64,000 nucleotides of DNA from JAHEEL01 sp963836085 (GTDB lineage: Bacteria; Actinomycetota; Acidimicrobiia; Spongiisociales; UBA5794), in the NCBI GenBank assembly GCA_963836085.1, contig CAWIHT010000016.1, positions 1 through 64,000 on the forward strand. Reading direction: 5' to 3'. A program made the position numbers and the translations under genes. Shown one piece after another: positions 17,991-26,652 of this stretch (the stretch's first letter is position 1; every line of letters begins with the position of its first letter). The notes under the pieces are model-generated. The model worked only from the letters and a program-made list of their open reading frames with translations. It was not told where the DNA came from and did not search any database.

Positions 17991-19019
17991 TCATATCCGA
18001 CGTGGAGAACCCTCGGTTCGCAGCGTGATGGGGACTCCTGTTGCCGCCGCCTCCTGGACGGCGCGGCCGAGACGGACCGCCTGTGTGCTCGCGGCGGCGT
18101 CCGGACCCGGGAACGTTCCGCTCCGAACGGCAGCGGCGAACGCCTCCGCCTGAGCGACGATCCCGTCGACAAAGGCATCGTCGGTCTCGGAACCGGCGAC
18201 GACCTCGACTCCGGACGACGTGGCAAGCCTGGTCCTCCCCGTGGGCAGCAGATCGACAAAGATCGCCCCCTGCTCACCCAGGATCTCCGTTCGCACATCG
18301 TCCGCATACCGACAATTGCGGGTCAGGTCGACCGTCGCAACGGCACCTCCCGAGAGCCCAAGGACGGCCACGAGGTTGTCGACATCGCCCGAGTCTCCAA
18401 CGGCCTCGTCAACGAGCGGCAAGTTCCAGGCGTCGACCCGCTCCACCGGCAGCCCCGTCAGCCACTCGACGAGATCGAACTCGTGGACACCGCAGTCGAT
18501 CGCCAGGCCCCCGCTGACCAGCGGATCGCAGAATGCCGGTGGCGGTGGGTCGGCATCCCATTGGGCAAGTCGGAGCATCAATGGACGGCCGATTGCGTCG
18601 GCGTCAAGCAGGTCCTTCGCCGCGGCCCACGGTGGTGAGAAACGTCGCCAGAAGCCGAGCTGCAGCACGCGTCCCGTCGACTCGGCCAGCGCCCCAATCG
18701 CCTCGCTCTCGTCGAGATCAAGGGCGAGAGGCTTCTCGCAAAGAACGTGGAGTCCAGCCTCGAGCGCCGTCGCCACTACGGCGGGATGTGTCGCCGTGGG
18801 GGTTGCGATCAGCCACGCCTCAATATCATCACGCTCGAGCAGTGCTTTCGGTGAGGAGTAGGACCGACCGCCGATCTCGTCGGCAACGGCATCTGCCACC
18901 GCCGGCACGGCGTCGACCACGGCGGCGACATCGATCGAGTCAGACGCAGCAAGGGATCGGGCGTGAATCGCACCCATCCTCCCCACGCCAACAACGGCCA
19001 GCCGTAGCGGTTCGCTCAC
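17991..19019 (-). CDS. Gfo/Idh/MocA family oxidoreductase (IolG-like), fourth copy
   Basis: A 342-residue NAD(P)-dependent dehydrogenase. It has GVGRMGAIHA as Rossmann motif, CEKPLALDL with the catalytic Lys and DCGVH as the Asp/His pair. It converges with the LacI gene. It is similar to but clearly diverged from the two iolG copies. The GTG start lies six bases downstream of TAGCAT and has no ribosome-binding site, so it probably has its own leaderless promoter rather than belonging to the operons. Likely role: oxidation of another polyol or sugar of the same route. Confidence 0.78.
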   Translation of the reverse strand: MSEPLRLAVVGVGRMGAIHARSLAASDSIDVAAVVDAVPAVADAVADEIGGRSYSSPKALLERDDIEAWLIATPTATHPAVVATALEAGLHVLCEKPLALDLDESEAIGALAESTGRVLQLGFWRRFSPPWAAAKDLLDADAIGRPLMLRLAQWDADPPPPAFCDPLVSGGLAIDCGVHEFDLVEWLTGLPVERVDAWNLPLVDEAVGDSGDVDNLVAVLGLSGGAVATVDLTRNCRYADDVRTEILGEQGAIFVDLLPTGRTRLATSSGVEVVAGSETDDAFVDGIVAQAEAFAAAVRSGTFPGPDAAASTQAVRLGRAVQEAAATGVPITLRTEGSPRRI

Positions 19020-19025
19020 GATCCG

Positions 19026-19031
19026 ATGCTA
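19026..19031 (-). promoter_or_regulatory. -10 box (TAGCAT) of a likely leaderless gene
   Basis: Read on the minus strand, TAGCAT (TANNNT) is followed by six bases and then the GTG of the Gfo/Idh gene at 19019. No ribosome-binding site intervenes. Confidence 0.45.
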
Positions 19032-19057
19032 TCTGATTCGAACCCGGCCCAAACCAC

Positions 19058-20329
19058 TCAATCCACCCCGGACGACTCAGCACCGGCGCGAGCTTCCTGA
19101 CGATCGGCCAGCAGCGGCGCGGCGGTCGACGATCGCGGAGGAAGGTTGATGAACCGCTGCTGGGTCGGACGCGCCTTCCAGACGATGCGAACCACCGCAT
19201 AGACCGCGATCGGCACGAAGAACGCCGCAAGGCTCCAGAGGAAGCCAACCGGCCCGATCGCGGCCATCGCCATCGAGGTCGCGAGTGGACCGACGATCGA
19301 CCCGATCCCATAGACGAAGATGATCCCGCCTGCTGCTGCAACCAACTGGTGAGCCGGCAGCAGATCGTTGATCTGGGACACGGCGAGCGAGTACATCGGA
19401 AAGGCGAGGCTTCCGTACGCCGCCATGACGACAAAGAGCCAGGGGCTACCGGGGTCGACGAACGTTCCAGCGGTCGCGACGGCAACCGCCACCACCGCAA
19501 CCGCGAGGATCACCCGCCGCCGCGGAAACCGGTCGGAGAGATACCCGAGCGGATACTGCGTAGCCAGCGATCCTGCCAAGGCAGCCGCCATGAAGACTCC
19601 GACGCGACCCGGGTCCATTCCGATGTTCGTTGCGTAGAAGGCGCCGAGAGCGAACACGGCACCCCCGGCAGCGCCGGCCAGCCCAACCGCGACAACGCCG
19701 AGCGGTGCCGTTCGAGCAAGCGCCCCTACCGACACCTTGACCGGTTCGATTCCGTCGGGTGCCGGAATCGTGATGAGGGCGAGCGGCACGACAGCCAACG
19801 AGATGAGGATGCCGGCGACGACGAACAGCGTCGAGTCCATCGGGTCGGCAGCACCGAGAAGGAGTTCGCCGAGCCCCAGCCCGAGGGTGACAACGACCAT
19901 GTAGAGGGAGAGAAGACGCCCCCGGGTCTCGTTGGTGGCACGGGCGTTGAGCCAACTCTCGACGGTCACGTACAAGCCGGACATGCAGAGGCCGGCGGCG
20001 AACCGGAGGAAGCCCCATGAGACCGGGCTGACGAACAGCGTGTACGCCAGCGTGGTTGCAGCGAAGAGCGCAGCAAGGCCGGCAAAGACCCGGATGTGAC
20101 CGACGTTCGCGATCCAGCGCGGAATCGTGAGCGACCCAACGAGGAATCCGCCGTAGTACGCGGACATCACGACGCCTGCGACGATGATCGGGAACCCCTC
20201 GAGATCAGCCCGAATACCGACCAACGAGCCGACGAGACCGTTGCCGACCATCAGAAACGCCAACGCGACGAACAGCGGCAGCACGCCGGCAACTGCGCCG
20301 CGCCTCCGTGAGTTCATCTCGTTCGTCAT
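19058..20329 (-). CDS. MFS transporter, YcaD-like
   Basis: A major facilitator of about 423 residues with 12 hydrophobic segments. It carries the YcaD-type stretch GLYVTVESWLNA followed by ETRGRLLSLYM after the sixth segment, and a D-R-rich cytoplasmic loop SDRFPRRRVI after the eighth. The ATG at 20329 is chosen because the upstream eight residues look non-coding; a further in-frame ATG at 20317 is also possible. The C-terminal 30 residues are polar. YcaD homologues are putative transporters of unknown substrate. Its proximity to the island makes efflux or uptake of a polyol conceivable only. Confidence 0.78.
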   Translation of the reverse strand: MTNEMNSRRRGAVAGVLPLFVALAFLMVGNGLVGSLVGIRADLEGFPIIVAGVVMSAYYGGFLVGSLTIPRWIANVGHIRVFAGLAALFAATTLAYTLFVSPVSWGFLRFAAGLCMSGLYVTVESWLNARATNETRGRLLSLYMVVVTLGLGLGELLLGAADPMDSTLFVVAGILISLAVVPLALITIPAPDGIEPVKVSVGALARTAPLGVVAVGLAGAAGGAVFALGAFYATNIGMDPGRVGVFMAAALAGSLATQYPLGYLSDRFPRRRVILAVAVVAVAVATAGTFVDPGSPWLFVVMAAYGSLAFPMYSLAVSQINDLLPAHQLVAAAGGIIFVYGIGSIVGPLATSMAMAAIGPVGFLWSLAAFFVPIAVYAVVRIVWKARPTQQRFINLPPRSSTAAPLLADRQEARAGAESSGVD

Positions 20330-20400
20330 GGGATCTGCCGTTCTCGCTCTCACACGCGAGAGCGAGAGGCTACCGCTCCGCGATGAAGCGCTCGATGCCG

Positions 20401-23331
20401 CTAGGCGTCGGCCGTTGCGTCGCCGGCTTCACCGGACGCCGCATCCGGAGCAGGTTCATTCGCCGCCATGAGGAGACGCGTTGCCTCTTCGACCGCCGCC
20501 TGCGCCTCTTCGATCTTCTGGGCCCAGGTCACAAGGTCACCGGTGCGCATGGCCTCATCGGCATCCATGAATGCCTGATCTGCGCGGGCCAGCAACTCGA
20601 CGATCTGCTCCTCGAGCGTGCCCGTCGGCGGCTCGGTCGTGCCCCCGTCACCGCCATCACCACCGGAACCGTCCGGAACTCCGAACACAGCTGTGAGCGC
20701 CTCCGACAGCGATTCGCGCATCTCGATTTGACCGTTGAACGACACGACGACCCGCTTGAACTCCGGAATGCCGGAAGCCGACGCCTCATCGTTCGCGCTG
20801 ATGTAGATCGGCTGAACGTACAACAGCGACTGCTCGATCGGGATCACCAGCATGTTCCCTTGGATCACGCGGGAGCCACCCTGACCAAGGAGTGTGAATT
20901 CAGCGGAGATCTCCGGATCCTGATTGATGAAGTTCCCAACCTGACCGGGACCGTCGATCTGGCTGTCCGACGGCAGGCCGTACTCGATCATGCGGCCGTA
21001 CTCCTCGAGTGGGCCGCTCTTCGCGACCATGAACGACACCATGTTCGGACGGCCGCGTGGCGTGAACGGCTGCATAAGGAGGAACGAAGGCCGATCCTCG
21101 CCGGGAAGTGTCATCAGCAGGTAGTACGGCAGCATCGGATCGAATTCCTGCCCACTCGCGTCCACGTACCGCCCGCGCAACTGTGGCCGCGGTGACGTCG
21201 ACGGGTCACGAGCGATCTGCCACGGATCCGACACCGTGAAGAACTGATCAGGATTCGTCATGTGATAGAGCTGGTACTGATCGGTCTGGATCCGGAACAG
21301 GTCCTCCGGGTACCGGAAGTGGGCGATGATCTCGGCCGGCAGCTCTGAGGCGGGCCGGAAGACTCCGGGGAAGATCGCCTGGTTGGCCTGGATGATCGGG
21401 TCGTCGGGGTCGATCACGTAGAGGTCGATCGTCCCGTCATAGGCATCGACGACAGCCTTCACCGAGTTCCGAATGTAGTTGAACCGGTTCGGCAGCCCCT
21501 CACCCTGGTTGAGCCGCGCCGTGTTTGCGGGCGCAGAGTACGGGTATCGGTCGGTGATCGTATAGAGATCCATGACCCACTTGAGGCGCCCTTCGGCGAT
21601 CACGATATAGGGGTCGGCGTCTCCGTAGAGGAACGGCGCGAGGCGTGCGATCCGCGACCGCAGGTTGCGCTCGAGCAGCACCTTCGAGTCGTCGGCCAAT
21701 CGATCCGAGATCAGCGTGTCAAGGTTGCCGAACCGCAACGCCCAGGCCGCCCGCTCGAAGAAACCGCCGAGCTCGACACCGCCGTCACCGTCATAGGAAT
21801 TGGTCGCAACGTCGGCGCCGCTCGATCCGATCGGGAAGTCGACCTCCTGCTGGCTCGTCCCTGCGATGACGTAGTCGGTCTCAGCGTGATCCGAAAAATA
21901 GATCCGGGGCTGTTCGATCGTGAGTTGCGAGTCATCGGTCAGGTTGACCGGTGGAATGTCCTTCACGAGGAAGTCCGGCTGACCCTGCACGGTCACGTCG
22001 TTCGCCGGGCTCAGCACCGATCCGAAGCCGTGGGTGTAGACGAGGCGCTCAGTGACCCAGCCTTCCCCCGGGATCCCCTGCTCCTCGAGCTCGCGAGCCG
22101 ACACCATCACCTGGGTGAGCTCGCCGTCGATCTCGTACCGGTCGACGTCGACATCGCCGATGTCGTAGTACGTCACGATATTCTGCAACTGCTGGTAGGT
22201 CTCCTTGAGGACGCCTGGGTCCCACAACCGGATGTTGCTGATCGTCGAGGCATTGGCCTCGAGATCTTCCGGAGTGATGACGGGCGACGCAGCGAACGGT
22301 TCAAGTTCAACGTCGGCAAGTCCGTAGGCCTCGCGAGTGAATTCGATGTTGTATGCGACGTAGTCCGACTCTTTGTTCACCTCATCCGGCTGGACGGTCA
22401 GTCGCTGGATCAGAGCCGGGTACACGCCGCCGACGATGATCGAGGTCACAAGCCAGAGACCGACCGCAACGAGCGGGAGCGTCCATCCGCGGAACCACAG
22501 GTTCACCAACAGGATGACGGCGGCAACCAGCGAGATGATGATCAGCAGATTGAGCGCAGGGACCTGCGCATTCACATCGGTGTACGAGGCGCCAAACACC
22601 TGTCCTCGGCTGCTGTAGAGGAGGTCCCACTTGTCGAGTTGGTAGCCGGCGACCTTCAGCAGGGCGAGGATGGCGAGCAGGATCGAGACATGTGCCTTGA
22701 CGCCAGAACTCGTTCGCTTCCCGGGGCCCTGGATGTTGATGCCGCCGTTGAGGTAGTGGACGGCGACGACGATGAGGGTCAGGACAAGAACGAGTTGGAA
22801 CGTCCACGAGAACACGTCTCGCATGAACGGAACGTCGAACACGTACAGACTGACGTCGTGGTTGAAGATTGGGTCGGCAACGCCGAAGGAGCCGCCGCGG
22901 AAGAAGAGCAGCCAATTCTCCCACCAGGCGGCAGCACCGATACCGAGCAGGATTCCGAAGAACACTGAGGCGCCGAGGCGCAGTCGACCGGAGCGGGGCT
23001 CAACCCATGTCTGATAGCGCATCAGCAGCTCTTCGTCCGGACTCCCAGGAGTCACACCCTGGCGGGGAGAGATCCGATCAACGATGTAGAGATTGACCCA
23101 GACGATCGCGAACGCAACGAGTGACGCTGCGAGCACCAACCACAACCGGGTGAACACCAATGTGGTCCACACTCCGACCTGATCGACGCTCGAATACCAC
23201 AAATAGTCGGTCCACATCGTGGCCAGAGACCGCATGGTGATGAGCCCGATGAAGCCGACGCCGAGGATGATCCAGAGGATCCTGCGGGAACGGCCTTTCT
23301 TGACGTATGGGATTGGTTCGCGATTGATCAC
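20401..23331 (-). CDS. UPF0182 family membrane protein
   Basis: A 976-residue protein of the UPF0182 (COG1615) family, found in actinobacteria and cyanobacteria. Roughly seven transmembrane segments lie in residues 15-300 (beginning RRILWIILGVGFIGL), then a large extracytoplasmic domain with RGQVFGASYTD, DRYPYSAPANTARLNQGEG and LRYPEDLF-like stretches. The last 100 residues turn acidic and Ala/Glu-rich with a helical segment. The function is unknown; the homologues Rv0064 and Rv3193c are of undetermined role. Start is a GTG six bases after TAGACT, with no ribosome-binding site. Confidence 0.9.
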   Translation of the reverse strand: MINREPIPYVKKGRSRRILWIILGVGFIGLITMRSLATMWTDYLWYSSVDQVGVWTTLVFTRLWLVLAASLVAFAIVWVNLYIVDRISPRQGVTPGSPDEELLMRYQTWVEPRSGRLRLGASVFFGILLGIGAAAWWENWLLFFRGGSFGVADPIFNHDVSLYVFDVPFMRDVFSWTFQLVLVLTLIVVAVHYLNGGINIQGPGKRTSSGVKAHVSILLAILALLKVAGYQLDKWDLLYSSRGQVFGASYTDVNAQVPALNLLIIISLVAAVILLVNLWFRGWTLPLVAVGLWLVTSIIVGGVYPALIQRLTVQPDEVNKESDYVAYNIEFTREAYGLADVELEPFAASPVITPEDLEANASTISNIRLWDPGVLKETYQQLQNIVTYYDIGDVDVDRYEIDGELTQVMVSARELEEQGIPGEGWVTERLVYTHGFGSVLSPANDVTVQGQPDFLVKDIPPVNLTDDSQLTIEQPRIYFSDHAETDYVIAGTSQQEVDFPIGSSGADVATNSYDGDGGVELGGFFERAAWALRFGNLDTLISDRLADDSKVLLERNLRSRIARLAPFLYGDADPYIVIAEGRLKWVMDLYTITDRYPYSAPANTARLNQGEGLPNRFNYIRNSVKAVVDAYDGTIDLYVIDPDDPIIQANQAIFPGVFRPASELPAEIIAHFRYPEDLFRIQTDQYQLYHMTNPDQFFTVSDPWQIARDPSTSPRPQLRGRYVDASGQEFDPMLPYYLLMTLPGEDRPSFLLMQPFTPRGRPNMVSFMVAKSGPLEEYGRMIEYGLPSDSQIDGPGQVGNFINQDPEISAEFTLLGQGGSRVIQGNMLVIPIEQSLLYVQPIYISANDEASASGIPEFKRVVVSFNGQIEMRESLSEALTAVFGVPDGSGGDGGDGGTTEPPTGTLEEQIVELLARADQAFMDADEAMRTGDLVTWAQKIEEAQAAVEEATRLLMAANEPAPDAASGEAGDATADA

Positions 23332-23337
23332 GGTCCG

Positions 23338-23343
23338 AGTCTA
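23338..23343 (-). promoter_or_regulatory. -10 box (TAGACT) of a likely leaderless gene
   Basis: On the minus strand TAGACT is followed by six bases and the GTG of the UPF0182 gene at 23331. No ribosome-binding site lies between. Confidence 0.45.
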
Positions 23344-23357
23344 CGAGAGTCGTCGCT

Positions 23358-25469
23358 TCACGGGGACGGGACCACGGTGCACGCACACTCAACGCGTGCC
23401 GGCGGCATCATTGTGCCGCTTGGCGGTCCGGCCGAGATCGACCATGGACCTTTGATCGCAGGGCAGTCCGCGCACGGATGCCCCGACGCGACGACCATGA
23501 CCTCAGCGAAGCCGAGGTCGGTGAGCGCTGCCGTCACTCCCGCGTGGTAGGCGGTGCGAGACGCGAACCGTACGCGCCGTTCGGCATCGTCGGTCCGCCA
23601 CGAACGGAAAACCCTTGAGAGGGATGCGCCGGTCTCTCGGTGCCCCGCGGCCGTCTCCCGAGAACGGGCGACCGATCCTTGCACGGCCTCGACGAGCGCT
23701 GCGGCGAAGTCAACCGAGGCGTCTCCGAGTTCGACGTCATCAGGCTGCGGGGTCTGCGCCGTCCCGGTCATCTCGGCTGCGGCGGTGAATCCGGCGACCA
23801 CGCTCTCCTGGGCGAGGACTCTGAGCGCCTCGACAACCTCGCCGCTGACAATGGATCCGTCAGGTTCCCAACCGTCGGTCAAGCGCAGGTCTTCGAGAGC
23901 GCGGTTCTGGGCCTCGACAAGGTGCCGCTTCACCGTACGGAGTGCCCGGTTCTGGACGGGGAGCAAGAGACGCTCGCGGAGCGCAAACGCGTCGAGTTCG
24001 TCAGTCAGCGAGGGTGTCTGGTCCTCCGCCGAGACCGGATCGGATTCGGGGGTTGGCTCACGGGGGGCAGGCTCAGGTTCTGGCGGCTCCTCAGGTTCCA
24101 GGTTGAGACCCCCTCCGTCGGCACCTGAAGGCGCCACCGTCTCCCCCGCGCTGGGAGCAGTGGGGACATCGGACGCCGGCTCTGGCGCAGCCGTTGGGGT
24201 TCGGAGTTGGGCGAAGAGTCCGGCAAGCGGATCCGGCGCCGGAGTCGGCTCCGGGACGGGCTCCGGCTCCGGGACGGGCTCCGGCTCCGGGACGGGCTCC
24301 GGCTCCGGGACGGGCTCCGGCTCCGGGACGGGCTCCGGCTCCGGGACGGGCTCCGGCTCCGGGACGGGCTCCGGCTCCGGGACGGGCTCCGGCTCCGGGA
24401 CGGGCTCCGGCTCCGGGACGGGCTCCGGCTCCGGGACGGGCTCCGGCTCCGGGACGGGCTCCGGCTCCGGGACGGGCTCGGGTACCGGCTCGGGCTCGGG
24501 GCTCGGAGCTGGTAGCTGGTAGCTTCCGGCGTCTGGCGACTCACCAACGACCGGCGACCCTCGAAGCGCTTCCACCTCGGCCACCATGGCGTCGGCGTCA
24601 ACCGGTTCTGCGGTGAGGACCCGGTCGGGTGAGACGATCTTGACGGAACCTTCATCTTCCGGCCAGTGGCTCTCGGGGAGCGGTTCGAGTTCGATCCCAT
24701 CGAAATCTTCGCTCACGACCGGCGCGGCTTCGGCCTCCGGGACCGGCTCAGGATCGGGCTCAACGCCGGCGATCGTGGCTCGCGCCGCTTCGAGCTCTGC
24801 CATCAGTTCAGATCGTCTCACCTCGAGGGCGCGGGCACGCTCCTGCGCGGCATCGGCCTGACGAAGGGCGGCGGAGACCACGGCCTCGGCTTCTTGTCGC
24901 GCGGCTGCAACCAGCCGTTCGGCTTCTTCTTTCCCGACGCGGATTGAGTCCTCTCGCTCCCGCCGGGCATCAGCGGTGAGGTGTGACGCCTCTCGCTCGG
25001 CCTCGGCCTGAACGAAGAGAGACCGCTCGGTGGCTGCGGTGGCCAGGGCCTCAGCATCGGCAACGACGTTTGCGAGGATCTCCGTGCCGGTCTCCCAGAC
25101 GGATCGGCGCACCTCGTAAGCCGTCTTCCGGGTGGAATCCCGAACCGCGCGTGATTCGGTATCTGCTTCGGTGCGCCAGCGAGCGGCGTCGTCAGCTGCG
25201 CGAGACCGCATCTGCTCGGCAGCGACTCGGGCCTCGGCAAGGATCCGCTTGACCTCCTCACCGACGAGATCGAGTTCGGTTGCCAGGTCGGTCGGACGAT
25301 CCAAGCCAAGCTCGCTCAGCCCGGCTTCCAACTCCGCGACCCGTTGCTCCAGGGCCGCCGCGCTCCGGGCCGTGGCCCTGATGTGAGCGTCCACCTGTTG
25401 CCGGTCATAGCCCTTGCGGGCAACGCGGAATGCGGTAGCGGGCGCGTCAGCATCGGTGGGCTCGTCCAT
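23358..25469 (-). CDS. DivIVA-like / Pro-Glu repeat / phage MuF-like fusion protein
   Basis: A 703-residue protein with three parts. Residues 12-50 (FRVARKGYDRQQVDAHI) match the N-terminal DivIVA domain that targets curved membrane or divisome; residues 50-230 are a long coiled coil rich in Ala, Arg and Glu. Residues 330-415 are a repeat of PEPEPV from 13 tandem 18-base units. The C-terminal 200 residues resemble the phage SPP1 gp7 / Mu F minor-head domain, with a helical region SRTAYHAGVTAALTDLG, HPCADCPAIKG (Cys666, Cys669) and the final MPPARVECACTVVP (Cys695, Cys697). The Cys spacing suits metal binding. Lies between UPF0182 and YlbL genes, 51 bases from the latter. The fusion is inferred from motifs. 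Confidence 0.7.
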   Translation of the reverse strand: MDEPTDADAPATAFRVARKGYDRQQVDAHIRATARSAAALEQRVAELEAGLSELGLDRPTDLATELDLVGEEVKRILAEARVAAEQMRSRAADDAARWRTEADTESRAVRDSTRKTAYEVRRSVWETGTEILANVVADAEALATAATERSLFVQAEAEREASHLTADARREREDSIRVGKEEAERLVAAARQEAEAVVSAALRQADAAQERARALEVRRSELMAELEAARATIAGVEPDPEPVPEAEAAPVVSEDFDGIELEPLPESHWPEDEGSVKIVSPDRVLTAEPVDADAMVAEVEALRGSPVVGESPDAGSYQLPAPSPEPEPVPEPVPEPEPVPEPEPVPEPEPVPEPEPVPEPEPVPEPEPVPEPEPVPEPEPVPEPEPVPEPEPVPEPEPVPEPEPVPEPTPAPDPLAGLFAQLRTPTAAPEPASDVPTAPSAGETVAPSGADGGGLNLEPEEPPEPEPAPREPTPESDPVSAEDQTPSLTDELDAFALRERLLLPVQNRALRTVKRHLVEAQNRALEDLRLTDGWEPDGSIVSGEVVEALRVLAQESVVAGFTAAAEMTGTAQTPQPDDVELGDASVDFAAALVEAVQGSVARSRETAAGHRETGASLSRVFRSWRTDDAERRVRFASRTAYHAGVTAALTDLGFAEVMVVASGHPCADCPAIKGPWSISAGPPSGTMMPPARVECACTVVPSP
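24247..24480. repeat. Tandem repeat, 18 bp x 13, coding for Pro-Glu repeats
   Basis: GGCTCCGGGACGGGCTCC repeats 13 times with almost no divergence (the last base differs). Read on the minus strand it codes the PEPEPV hexapeptide repeat of the fusion protein, so 18 bases is exactly six codons and slippage keeps the frame. Near-identity suggests recent expansion and possible length variation. Confidence 0.95.
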
Positions 25470-25475
25470 GTAGCC

Positions 25476-25481
25476 AGGGTA
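25476..25481 (-). promoter_or_regulatory. -10 box (TACCCT) of a likely leaderless gene
   Basis: On the minus strand TACCCT precedes the ATG of the DivIVA-like fusion gene (25469) by six bases, without a ribosome-binding site between. Confidence 0.4.
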
Positions 25482-25520
25482 ATGACGTGACCCGTCCGTC
25501 CCGGGTATTCGAGTCCGGAG

Positions 25521-26612
25521 TCAGCTGAACTCGAGATACTCGAGGGCGTCATCGATGGTCTCGACGCGGACAACCACGATGTTGTCCCCGGCAGCCAACA
25601 GGGCATCGTCGTAGTTGGAGGCGGGCACGAGGACAACCGCCGCCCCCGCATCGATTGCGCCGTAGACCTTCTGTTGCACGCCCCCGATGCCACCAACAGT
25701 GCCGTCGCGCGCGATCGTTCCGGTTCCGGCGATCCGCCGACCGTCGGTGAGGTCCTGCTCGGTCAACTGATTCATGATCTCGAGTGTGAACATCATGCCG
25801 GCCGACGGTCCCCCGATGTTCTGGGTATCGGTGTCGACCTCGACGGGGAACTCGACGATCGGTGGGCTGTTGTCGAGCAGCACGCCGACCATCGGCCGGT
25901 CGGGATCGTCGGTGTGGGCACCGAGGACGATGTCGACGTCAACGACCTCGACCTCGTCTGAGCCTTCGATCAGCCGCTGGATCGTGAGCGTGACGGGGTC
26001 GCCGATCTCTCTGCCCGCGAGACTGTCGATGACATCGGACCGGAACGCAACCTCGGTGCCGTCGATCGCAACGATGACGTCGTCCGCCACCAGCACGCCG
26101 TCGGCCGCTGAATCTGGGACTGTCTCGATGACCAGCGCTCCGGTTCCGGTGTACGTCGGCTCGTAGCCGAGTTTCGTGAGCGCCACGAACGTCGCGTCGG
26201 TCTTGGACTGTTCCATCCGTGCAAGGTTCTCGCGCCGCAGATCCTCGGGCGAGACGCCCGACGGCCGGATGTTCTGGCGGGGTGCAACCTCCACCTTTGG
26301 ATTGAGGAGTCCGGCCGCGTATTCAAAGACGTTGGCTTCGCGCAGAGCGACGGTGAGGAAGAACATCTCTCCATCGACCTCGTACTGCGCCTCGTCGCCG
26401 ACAACGAATACGAAATCCGATGTGTCGTAGAGCGGTCCGGGAGAGAGCGTGTAGTACGGAACCTTGATCGGCCAGGCGACGGCGACCGCGATACCGATCA
26501 CCATCAATAGCCCTGCAAGGACGAATGGCCACTTCGGCATGGGCTTGCGCGACGGAACAGCAGACTCCGACGGGTCGGAGTAGTCCGTCTCCATGGTGGT
26601 CGTGGAATCCAT
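25521..26612 (-). CDS. PDZ domain-containing Lon-like serine protease, YlbL-type
   Basis: A 363-residue membrane protease. Residues 28-48 (WPFVLAGLLMVIGIAVAVAW) are one transmembrane helix. A PDZ domain follows at about 150-220 (ADDVIVAIDGTEV), then an S16 Lon-type catalytic domain with the nucleophile Ser in GGPSAGM and the Lys of VQQKVYGA. This is the YlbL architecture of Firmicutes and actinobacteria (Ser-Lys dyad). It lies just upstream of the DivIVA-like fusion on the same strand. Start is an ATG eight bases after TAACCT. Substrate unknown; YlbL-type proteases are tied to envelope quality control. Confidence 0.88.
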   Translation of the reverse strand: MDSTTTMETDYSDPSESAVPSRKPMPKWPFVLAGLLMVIGIAVAVAWPIKVPYYTLSPGPLYDTSDFVFVVGDEAQYEVDGEMFFLTVALREANVFEYAAGLLNPKVEVAPRQNIRPSGVSPEDLRRENLARMEQSKTDATFVALTKLGYEPTYTGTGALVIETVPDSAADGVLVADDVIVAIDGTEVAFRSDVIDSLAGREIGDPVTLTIQRLIEGSDEVEVVDVDIVLGAHTDDPDRPMVGVLLDNSPPIVEFPVEVDTDTQNIGGPSAGMMFTLEIMNQLTEQDLTDGRRIAGTGTIARDGTVGGIGGVQQKVYGAIDAGAAVVLVPASNYDDALLAAGDNIVVVRVETIDDALEYLEFS

Positions 26613-26620
26613 TCGCGTCG

Positions 26621-26626
26621 AGGTTA
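26621..26626 (-). promoter_or_regulatory. -10 box (TAACCT) of a likely leaderless gene
   Basis: On the minus strand TAACCT (TANNNT) is separated by eight bases from the ATG at 26612. No clear ribosome-binding site intervenes. Confidence 0.35.
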
Positions 26627-26652
26627 CCGATGGTGGCGGCTACGTGGCGCGG

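Noticed and set aside
24247..24480. Possible CRISPR-like array
   Set aside because: Units are 18 bases, directly adjacent with no unique spacers, and lie inside a coding frame.
24194..24616. Open frames on the plus strand through the 18-base repeat (repeats of Gly-Ser-Thr or Arg-Leu-Arg)
   Set aside because: Six-frame openness is a product of the repeat itself; the minus-strand fusion is the only one with recognisable domains.
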